A stretch of 64,000 nucleotides of DNA from Diadophis punctatus similis (taxonomy: Eukaryota > Chordata > Lepidosauria > Squamata > Dipsadidae), in NCBI GenBank assembly GCA_023053685.1, contig JALIGW010000005.1, positions 48,332,742 to 48,396,741 of the forward strand, given 5' to 3'. Below are positions 55,851-64,000 of the stretch, one piece after another. The first letter of the stretch is position 1. Each line of letters begins with the position of its first letter. The notes beneath the pieces are model-generated. The model was given only the letters and a program-made list of their open reading frames with translations. It made no database searches and was not told the DNA's origin. The position numbers and the translations under genes were made by a program.

Positions 55851-56158
55851 GCCACAATAAAATCCAGATATGCTGCTAAATTATTTGTTTACATCAGAAA
55901 GTAAGAGTGAACCTAAATTCCTAAAATTCTACTTAAATGGGAATCTATCAATGATTCAAACATCTTCTGTTTGGGAAGGACATGTTTGGAATGTTAACCA
56001 GTCTGACCTATATCTACATATCTCCAATTCCCCAGGCAGGAGTGAAAATACCTACTACAGTATTTGAAGTTGAACTATTAGAAGTTTGTTTTGTTTGTTT
56101 GTGAAAATGATCTGTTAACTTTCTTTTCATCAGCTCAAAAAAGCATTGAAAGCAAAAA

Positions 56159-56261
56159 TGGATGGATGGATGGATGGATGGACGGACGGACGGACGGACG
56201 GACGGACGGACGGACGGACAAACAAACAAACAAACAAACAAACAAACAAACAAACAAACAA
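56159..56261. repeat. Three-phase tetranucleotide array (GGAT)n-(GGAC)n-(AAAC)n
   Basis: About 6 GGAT units, 10 GGAC units and 10 AAAC units follow one another in strict 4-bp register. Confidence 0.97.
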
Positions 56262-56269
56262 ACTACGTT

Positions 56270-56840
56270 GGGGGAAAGAATTAGAAAGAAAGGGGGGGAC
56301 CCTGCAAAATTATACCTAATGTGTCTTTGACTTGCAGCACTAAATTTCTTTGATCAATTCTGCCTAGAGTCTAAATGAAAATTAATAAAACTTTCAGACA
56401 AGGAAGCATGTTTGACAAGAACTTAGTAATTACCTAGGCAAAATATGAGACCTTGTGTTAGATGTGCATATGTATTTCATTATTTCTTTTCTGATAGTTT
56501 AAGTCTATATATAATATTGCTGATCTGATGATAGTTTACTTAGACATGTAGAGTGATCTTTAAAATGACAAATCAAAAGTTAATATTTCTTTTGATCTTT
56601 TAAATAAGGAAAAAATCATGATTGATGCTTTGTTTCTGAAATACTTCAGTGACAAGGTTCAGTAAAGCTAAAATTGTAGATCAATTCAATAGACATTCAC
56701 AAGGAACCAATTACTTCAGTATTTTTCACGATTCTCTCTCACTCTAAAATAATGGTTTTCAATAAGTTTTAGCAGTTCTGAAATACAATCAGAATCAAAT
56801 ATATTTAGGTCTTCTAACACAAACAAAATAATCTTATTCT
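56270..56840. other. AT-rich stretch without recognised features
   Basis: Nothing recognised. Confidence 0.45.
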
Positions 56841-56847
56841 TAAAGTT

Positions 56848-57085
56848 AGCACTAGCACTTAGACTTATATACCGCTTCATAGTGCTTTACAGCCCTCTCT
56901 AAGCGGTTTACAGAATTCAGCATATTGTCCCCAACAATCTGGGTCCTCATTTTACCGACCTCAGAAGGATGGAAGGCTGAGTCAACCTTGAGCCTGGTGA
57001 GATTTGAACAGCTGAACTGCTGAACTAGCAGTCAGTTGGAGTAGCCTGCAGTAGCTGCATTTAACCACTGCGCCACCTCAGCTCC
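56848..57085 (-). mobile_element. tRNA-derived SINE, nearly full length, minus strand (short-tail subfamily)
   Basis: The minus strand starts ggagctgaggtggcgcagtg, has a B-box-like region (changed to 'tgttcaaatct'), the gactcagccttccatccttc body, and a tail gcggtatataagtctaagtg. It lacks the AAAT tail of the copies at 31 and 41 kb. Confidence 0.85.
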
Positions 57086-57089
57086 AAGT

Positions 57090-57800
57090 TAGATATGAAT
57101 TCTACTTAAAATATTCAATAACTTGAATTGAACCTAATTAGTTCAATTAGGTTCTCAGGTTAATTCCATTTATTTGGCAATTTTCAAACAAAATTGTGAT
57201 TTCAGTTTACTGATTTAAGAAATGTATAATAATTCCAGCAATGAAAGGTCTGTCTAAGCCAATTGCAGGTCCATGACTTACATCCAAATGTTGACTGTGC
57301 AATTCACTTTGAAGTTATAAGCTAACTATACTTTTCTAGATGTTAGCTGCTCCCAAGAACCTGCCAGTCAAACCAAATTGTGCAATTACTGTATGATCCT
57401 TAGAAATGGCACTATGACAAAACAAAAATAACTTATTTTGGCAATTATCATTTATAATCCTCTTGCTGCTGGTGGATTCTTGTCAATGTCAACAGATACA
57501 GAGTGGCCAAGTCAAGACATTTTGAGACAGCAAAGAAAACTGTAGGCTATATGTAAAGGTTAATAGATACTGAATACAACTGCATATATTTCCAAAGGGA
57601 AAAGGAAAATGCAAGGCATATGGCTGTTTCATACTTTAATGTGAATGTATTTTTTGTATTTTCTGAATTTCCATGTGAAGTTAACATTCAGTATTATATC
57701 ATAACAGCACTTAATTTTATGATTTAGTTCCCCAAAAATTAAAAATATTCAATAGGGCTTATATCTACCATTCCTTCTCACTTGTCCCCTTTTCTTTGTA
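57090..57800. other. Stretch without recognised features
   Basis: Nothing recognised. Confidence 0.45.
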
Positions 57801-57809
57801 TTTCTAATA

Positions 57810-57944
57810 CTCTGTTTCCCCCAAAATAAGACATCCCCTGATAATAAGCCCAATCGAGCTTTTGAGTGCATGGCAATAAGGCCAAGCGCTTATTTCAGAG
57901 TTCAAAAAAATATAAGACAGGGTCTTATTTTCGGGTAAACACGG
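57810..57944. mobile_element. TA-flanked MITE with AAAATAAGAC ends, 135 bp
   Basis: Ends are ctctgtttcccccaaaataa and ttattttcgggtaaacacgg, inverted repeats with TA on both sides (57808-57809, 57945-57946). The interior has gataataagccc and gcttatttcag. It resembles a widespread vertebrate MITE type. There is no coding capacity. Confidence 0.75.
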
Positions 57945-57949
57945 TACCT

Positions 57950-58910
57950 TGTAATCACATGCATTTTTTGTAAAGACAATATTATTCTGGACATTGATCC
58001 TGCTTTTCCCTAGGCATGCATATTTTAAAAAAAGATCAGATTTTGACAAATTCATTTTAAAAATCTATGTTCCATGAGATAGAAGGTGCTTAAAATAGAG
58101 ACATTTATGTTTTTAAAAGCTCCATTTGTTAGCTTTATATATTGTGCTTCAGTGATTGAGCCAGGGTTCACTGGGCGCTGGACAAGATGACTTCCCAATG
58201 TAATTGGTTACCCTCCACCTCAAATCCCACTCCACTCATTGCATGGACTCCCCTTAAAGCCCATCAAAATAACTGTTTTAGGGAAAAATGAAAATGAATG
58301 GAACTCTCCCAGAAGCAAGGACTTCAAGATGGAAGGAATTTAGACTTCTTCACAGAGTCTTATAAAAATAAGATGGTTCCGTCTTTCAGCAGACTTTCAC
58401 ACATCTCAGTAAGCCATGTGTTTTATTTAATCATTATCTCAGTATTTACAAATAATGATTTGTAACACAAGGCCAGATTTTGAAAGAGAAAGCTGAAGAT
58501 GAACATTTGGATGAAAAATTCCAAATCTTGAAAAGGCTCCCATTGCGAATAAGTCTAAAATATAAGAAAGCATTGCACAAGTTATCAGTTGGTTTCTGTG
58601 AATTATTTCAGCTATCTAACAACAATCTATTGGCAGGGCCAATAAATCAGCAAACCTATTTGAAATGTATTAAATAAACAGATCAGCTAATTAAAGTAAA
58701 TTATATTGATAAATTAAATTAAATGACATACCTATCCTTAGAAGTGTTTTTTTTTTTGGTATGGAATAGTACTTGCCCTGATGTTAAACTAAAAGAGTAT
58801 TAAAGAAACCATTTCACTTTGCTTTTAATGATATACCTAAACCTGATCCTTTGGCTGCTGTATATGTATGTGGACATGCATATGGATAAATGAGAAACCA
58901 CTTTATAGTG
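57950..58910. other. Stretch without recognised features
   Basis: Nothing recognised. The frame at 58480-58677 has no motif. Confidence 0.4.
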
Positions 58911-58934
58911 CGTAGCTTCTTCTCTGTATACTCT

Positions 58935-59590
58935 TAACCAGAGCATACAAAACATTTGCTAGACCGATCCTTGATTACAGCTCATCTGTCTGGAACCCAC
59001 ACTACATATCAGACATTAACACAATTGAGAATGTCCAGAGATACTTTACAAGAAGAGTATTACATTCCTCTGTTCACAACAGAATACCTTACGAAACCAG
59101 ACTTGAAATTTTGGGACTTGAAAATTTAGAACTACGCCGCCTTCAATCTGACCTAAGTGTAGCTCACAAAATTATCTGCCACAATGTCCTACCTGTTAAC
59201 GACTACTTCAGCTTCAACCGCAATAATACACGAGCTCACAATAGATACAAACTTAATGTAAACTGCTCCAAACTTGATTGCAAAAAATTCAACTTCAACA
59301 ACAGAGTGGTCAATGCCTGGAACACTTTACCTGACTCAGTAGTTTCTTCCCCTAACCCCAAAAACTTCAACCTCAGATTATCTACCATCGACCTCACCCC
59401 ATTCCTAAGAGGTCAGTAAGGGACGTGCATAAGTGCACAATCGTGCCTACCGTTCATGTCCTAATGTACCCATATATTCATACTTCTTTTACTCTTATTC
59501 ATGCTTGTACTATTACATATATATTCAATCATGTTTTACTGTTTATACTTTGCTTATAATCATATAACATATTGACAAATAAACAAATAC
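58935..59590 (+). mobile_element. L3/CR1-type LINE (family A), ORF2 C-terminus and full 3' UTR
   Basis: An open frame without stops from about 58916 to 59419 encodes AYKTFARPILDYSSSVWNPH, then ENVQRYFTRRVLH, ETRLEILGLENLELRRLQSD, NRVVNAWNTLPDSVVSSPNP and LSTIDLTPFLRGQ. This is the region after the reverse-transcriptase domain in CR1-clade LINEs. The 3' UTR runs to a short (ACAAATA)-like tail at about 59590. It is the longest and best preserved family A copy and serves as reference for those at 2.5, 8.2, 22.3 and 41.4 kb. It is 5'-truncated. Confidence 0.85.
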
Positions 59591-59594
59591 AAAT

Positions 59595-60235
59595 ACTTTC
59601 CTAACAAGTCTGTTTTAGAAATAACAGAGATATCTGATAACAGCACACTAAGGTTTCTGCATTTTAAACTAGATGTGTTTTGCCTACAAATGCATAGGTT
59701 ACGTGTTGTCAGACCATTCCTTTTGGCAGAAAGGGAGAGAAAGCATCTTGTGCCAAATTAAACTGGGCAAGAATGTGAACCCTTATCACTTCTGATAAAC
59801 ATCTAGTTTGATGAAACCCCAAGTAAGCTTTCTTCCCAAACAGCAAAGACCCTCAGATGGGCTTAAGAGAAAGAACACATTCCAGCATTCCAGCTCTGTT
59901 CCCTAGGCAACATACATAACAACAGTTCCATAAAACTCTGGGTTCCTGTTTGTCTAACCCTCCAGGGCATTGATGGATTGAAAGCTTCCTGAAGAAATAT
60001 TTCAGACAGGCAGCTATATAGTTAAAACTCAGGAGTTTGTATTTTTGTATTTTTACAGTTTTTGGTTTTGTAAATTGATTTCAGGAAGCATAACATTTTG
60101 ACAGATTAAAACAAAAGTTTACATTATTTCATTTGGAAGTTATGTGAAAGATACATCTTCCCAAGTTACAGCCTTCTGGTGAGGTGAAATTCCAGACAAC
60201 AATTTCTTCCTGGTTTTCTTTTGACCAGTAAAGCA
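59595..60235. other. Stretch without recognised features
   Basis: Nothing recognised. Confidence 0.45.
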
Positions 60236-60791
60236 CTCAATCTAGCATTTCTTTTTTATATATAGTAATTTTATTAAAGATTATTAATTATAATAGTAAT
60301 AAGTAATACAAACTAAAAAATAAAAGAATAAAAAGAAAGAATAAAAGGTGCAGAAAAGAAAGGAAAAAAGAAAAGAGAAAGAGAAAAGTATGAATACAGC
60401 AAAGAAAAAGAAAATAAATACATAAAAAGGACTTCCTATCTTCGTCTCAACAAGTATAAATAATTTTAGTAACATCACCTCCTCTTAAAATATACAAATG
60501 GCGGCTTCTTCTTCTTATCTATAAAGAAATCCATAAAGTATTATCATTTCAGTTCTAGTATCAGCAAAAGTCCATTAAGGGTTACCAGAAATAACAACAT
60601 ATTATTTTAACCTTTAACCAATTTTATATTCCTTTCTTTTACAATTAACAATATTAATCTTTAGTTCCTTCAAATAATGTCATTGAATTTGATTTCTTTT
60701 CACTTTTTCTTTGCTTCTTGTCATGAGATTTTTCAAAACTTTAACAGACTGTTTTGCAAATCCAATTTAGGAAAATTATCCATGTCACCTT

Positions 60792-60842
60792 TATTTATTT
60801 GTTTGTTTGTTTGTTTGTTTGTTTGTTTGTTTGTTTGTTTGT

Positions 60843-60900
<58 letters not shown>
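60792..60900. repeat. Compound array (TTTG)n then (TTTA)n
   Basis: About 12 TTTG units then about 15 TTTA units in register. It is the complement-strand tail of the SINE that follows. Confidence 0.97.
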
Positions 60901-60901
<1 letters not shown>

Positions 60902-61130
60902 GATTTATATACCGCCTCACAGTGCAAGCACTCTCTAAGCGGTTTACACCAGTAAGCAATGTATATATTTACATTCCCCCCAACAATCTGGGTCCTCATT
61001 TTACCTACCTCGGAAGGATGGAAGGCTGAGTCAACCCTGAGCAGGTGAGATTTGAACCGCTGACCTGCAGATCACAGTCAGCTAAAGTTACTTGCAGTAC
61101 TGCCTCTAACCGCTGCGCCACCTCGGCTCC
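60901..61130 (-). mobile_element. tRNA-derived SINE, full length, minus strand, AAAT-tailed
   Basis: On the minus strand: head ggagccgaggtggcgcagcg, B box ggttcaaatct, body with taaaccgcttagagag, tail AAAT then CAAA. Same subfamily as the copies at 31 and 41 kb. Confidence 0.88.
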
Positions 61131-61136
61131 ATAATG

Positions 61137-61239
61137 TATTGTTGTATATATCTTTTAATTTTTAAGTCATAAAAAATTCTTTTGAGTGCATTGTTCAATG
61201 ATATCCTTCAATATATCCAAAGTTAGAATATATTAGAAG
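61137..61239. repeat. Left copy of a 103-bp direct repeat flanking a SINE
   Basis: Starts tattgttgtatatatctttt and ends gttagaatatattagaag. It matches 61423-61525 with about five substitutions and no gap. Confidence 0.95.
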
Positions 61240-61422
61240 GTGATGCGGTGGCTCAGTGGCTAAGACACTGAGCTTGTTGATCGAAAGGTCGGTGGTTTGA
61301 ATCCCTAGTGCCACGTAACGGGGTGAGCTCCCGTTACTTGTCCCAGCTTCTGCCAACCTAGCAGTTTGAAAGCACGTAAAAAATGCAAGTAGAAAAATTT
61401 ATAATACATTTATAGAAAAATT
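61240..61422 (+). mobile_element. Sauria-SINE-like element, 3'-truncated
   Basis: Head gtgatgcggtggctcagtgg; B-box-like ggtttgaatcc near 61,294; then gccacgtaacggggtgagct and cagtttgaaagcacgtaaaa. Known full-length relatives continue for about 200 bp more towards a BovB-like tail, which is absent here. The 5' end lies exactly at the end of the left 103-bp repeat. Confidence 0.82.
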
Positions 61423-61525
61423 TATTGTTGTATATATCTTTTAATTTTTAAGTCATAAAAAATTCTTTTGAGTGCATTATTCAACAATATCCTTCAATAT
61501 GTCCAATGTTAGAATATATTAGAAG
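61423..61525. repeat. Right copy of the 103-bp direct repeat
   Basis: Begins immediately after the truncated SINE tail (atagaaaaatt). Confidence 0.95.
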
Positions 61526-61944
61526 TTGTACTTAAATCATTTTTTTTTTGCTTAGGATTAAAGGACTTACCAATTACTGTCAAATTTATTAATCCTAACA
61601 TTTCTAACAGCTGAAAAGCAGTTAATGAGCAGTTCGTTAAAGTTGTTAGAAAAGGACATATTCAAAGTTAGTCATTTTCAAGGGAGTGATCATGGTTTGA
61701 GCAAGATAGTTATTCCTTTGTCAACTATTCCCTAGTCTCCCGGAGTTCTAAATCCACCTCACAAGGAACAACTGTCTGGAGCATTTGTGAGTGATCTCAA
61801 GTGCTCTCCTTGTCTAGATAGGAATTATCAAAGAGCTGATCTATTCGCTGGCTTTTCATTCCCCCATGGTCATCAGTTCTGCTTTTCATAGAGCCATCTT
61901 CAATCCTTCATTTTTTTCCTCTGGAAGCCTCGACCTAGCATTTG

Positions 61945-63100
61945 GGATGGAGGAATATATTAATTTTAGGGTATCATTTATTCCCAATTTTAAATTTGAC
62001 ACATCAATTTAATTTCGTAGGTATGGTATAAATAACTTCATTGAGCTGTATTAAATTCATTGACTTAAATGAATTTAACAAAATGGTACCAGTAGCAGTG
62101 ATTTACCCCCTAGATGTCTCTTCTATGTTTTTGAGTACCTATAAAAGGAGGTGGAGTAGTTTTTGTATATGTAAGAAAAATAGAAGTTTGGGGGATTATG
62201 AAACAGAAAGTTGTGAATGGAGTAAGTAGATTTTCTGAATCAGGAGCATAAAATAAGACAGACAGAATATTTCTGGAATATTCTGCCCTAATTTTTGAAA
62301 ATATATGTGCTTTTCTGTCTGTACAATTTGGATATGCATGATGCTTAACACAATGCTTGCTATTCATTTGATCACAGGATTTAGTGATCTTAACATAAGC
62401 TCAGTATGACAGCTATTGTCTGCTTGGTTATAGACAATGAGCTACAGTTCACATACTTGAGGTAAAGTCACAGGTACTGAAATAGCCAACTGTAAAATAA
62501 TTATTGGCTGCCATTAGTCCCTACACTTCCCTAGAAAGCATAAAATGGAGGCACCTACTTGATATTTTTAAATAAAATATACCCCAATTTGAAATCAATT
62601 GTGTGTCAGTATCCAGATCACTAACCAAATCTGTATTCTTAGTTTGCTATATCCTACTTCCAAGTCTACTATTCCAGCAAAAATGATCAAAGTCAATGAA
62701 TCATTAGCCATTCCACTTTAGTAGCCCTTACACATCTGCCATTCTGATTATTTTATTGTATCATCTTCCATCTCTAAATGTGTCACATTTGCTTATTCCT
62801 ATGTTTCAGTGCATAAAAACAACCTCAGTATTTTTATCATGAAGCTGAAATTAAACATTTGGAAGACCAAGTTCTGTCTCACTTTTTAAATCTTCAGGCT
62901 TCCTCTGCTAAGACATCATTTTTCATTCATCTTCATTATTGCTTCCTTGAAATTTCCAAAATTAGTAAATTGGTTTTATTCATACAATCTGATTTATGTG
63001 ATCTGCTTGATTCAATTTGATTAACTCATCTTGTTCTGTCTTACTTTATTTATATTTACGCCAATATTATCTATCTTTTCCTATCATCTATCCAATCATC
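61945..63100. other. Stretch without recognised features
   Basis: Nothing recognised over about 1.15 kb. Confidence 0.4.
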
Positions 63101-63103
63101 TAT

Positions 63104-63408
<305 letters not shown>

Positions 63409-63490
63409 CAATGTTGTTATGCTGCCGATTCTGAAGACCTCTGACAGTGTATAATAAAACATCCTACTAAAATAACAATCCTTATATGAG

Positions 63491-63505
63491 TTAGGGTTAG
63501 GGTTA
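63491..63505. repeat. Short telomere-like TTAGGG run
   Basis: Two and a half TTAGGG units (TTAGGGTTAGGGTTA). Too short to call a real interstitial telomere. Confidence 0.6.
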
Positions 63506-63507
63506 AG

Positions 63508-63643
63508 CACTCAAATTTTGATCAAATGGCCATGGGGATGCTGCAATGGTCATAAATGCGAGGACAGGTTGTAAGTCACTTTTTTCAGCCATTGTAAGTT
63601 TGAACAATTGTTAAACAAATAGTTGTAAGTCAAGGACTACCTG
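63508..63643. mobile_element. Half of a TA-flanked MITE ending CTACCTG
   Basis: tgcgaggacaggttgtaagt, cacttttttcagccattgta and gttgtaagtcaaggactacc, ending CTACCTG before TA at 63644-63645. This end is characteristic of a very abundant squamate MITE with CAGGTAGTCCT(C/T)GACTTA ends. The other half is missing. Confidence 0.7.
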
Positions 63644-63726
63644 TATTATCAAGTCCTATTGACTCTTGACTGATCAGATTCTGGTGAAGCCATTCTTCAT
63701 CCCCATCTCCATTTTTAGCTTATATT

Positions 63727-63835
63727 TTATTTATTTATTTATTTTATTTTAGAGTTCTTATATGCCACCCTACTCCCTGGGGACTCAGGGCAGCGTACAA
63801 CATGTCAACAACCACTAAACAAAATAAAATTTTAA
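63727..63835 (-). mobile_element. LINE 3' terminus with (TTTA)n, minus strand
   Basis: TTTA units then agttcttatatgccacccta and ctggggactcagggcagcgt. The complement gives tacgctgccctgagtcc, as at 51.27 kb, so it is the same LINE group in the opposite orientation. Confidence 0.7.
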
Positions 63836-63941
63836 ACAATTTAAAAAAGAATTTATTAAAAAAACATACAAAAACCATACATACATGGGGGAGACCTAAG
63901 AAGTAAAATATCTCATATGCAAGCTTACATGCAAGATCATG

Positions 63942-63945
63942 CAAT

Positions 63946-63976
<31 letters not shown>

Positions 63977-64000
63977 TTTGGGAATTCTTCTATGCCGCCC
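63942..64000 (-). mobile_element. LINE 3' terminus cut by the window end
   Basis: (ATTT)n then gggaattcttctatgccgcc. It looks like a second copy of the LINE tail at 63.73 kb, truncated by the edge of the window. Confidence 0.65.

Larger units (their letters stand above)
60251..61934 (-). mobile_element. Probable L1-type 3' UTR insertion, minus strand, carrying two SINEs
   Basis: A T/A-rich left end (ttttttatatatagtaattt) looks like the complement of an A-rich tail. The possible target duplication CTAGCATTT occurs at 60242-60250 and 61935-61943. The body has no reading frame and would be mostly 3' UTR. It is interrupted by an inverted SINE with its array (60790-61130) and by a second SINE (61240-61422). 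The L1 assignment is by layout and not by protein motif. Confidence 0.5.

Noticed and set aside
63491..63505. Interstitial telomere
   Set aside because: Only two and a half TTAGGG units, which chance easily explains.

Overview
The window reads as non-coding, repeat-rich DNA of a squamate reptile, most likely a snake and probably an advanced (colubroid) one. The evidence is the repeat fauna. CR1 and L3-type LINEs have tails that run straight into microsatellites. There are BovB/RTE, R4/Dong and L1 LINEs, several tRNA-derived SINE families including a Sauria-SINE-like head, and dense CAG-ended hAT-like MITEs. The species call is inference, because no search was possible. The background is AT-rich. 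GC-rich islands coincide with the MITEs.

No complete host gene is visible. The one stretch that looks like genuine host coding sequence is a possible 3'-terminal exon at 8775-9002 (+). It has a good acceptor site, a basic 76-codon reading frame ending in a possible PDZ ligand, and poly(A) signals downstream. I could not name the gene. Every other long open frame belongs to a retroelement, to an antisense shadow of one, or to a microsatellite.

Layout: 0-9 kb holds LINE tails, a BovB tail (minus strand), compound microsatellites and the candidate exon. 9-19 kb is mostly unannotated, with a decayed RTE-type endonuclease remnant, a SINE fragment and a hAT MITE. 19.1-21.4 kb is a 5'-truncated CR1 with a nearly open ORF2. 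21.7-22.7 kb stacks an L1 insertion with clear target duplications and two L3-type fragments. 24-32 kb carries hAT MITEs, a mariner-like MITE, a long (AT)n and a SINE. 34.5-37.1 kb is a nested block of (AT)n, a Tigger-like element with a palindromic MITE inside it, SINE tails, (GT)n and a possible LTR. 40-50.6 kb is the richest MITE zone and contains an R4/Dong remnant abutting (TAA)n. 51-57 kb has LINE tails, a SINE dimer, a 280-bp purine tract and a second, decayed CR1. 58-64 kb has an L3-type LINE, an L1-like insertion carrying two SINEs (one flanked by 103-bp direct repeats), a BovB tail with (CTAT)n, half of a MITE and two further LINE tails.

The parts do not form a pathway. They record layered transposition: retroelement 3' ends that start microsatellites, MITEs that share internal hairpins and carry NRF1-like palindromes, and elements inserted into elements. 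Family names come from recognised protein motifs, tRNA-like boxes, terminal inverted repeats and target-site duplications. Boundaries given with target duplications are firm, and the others are approximate.
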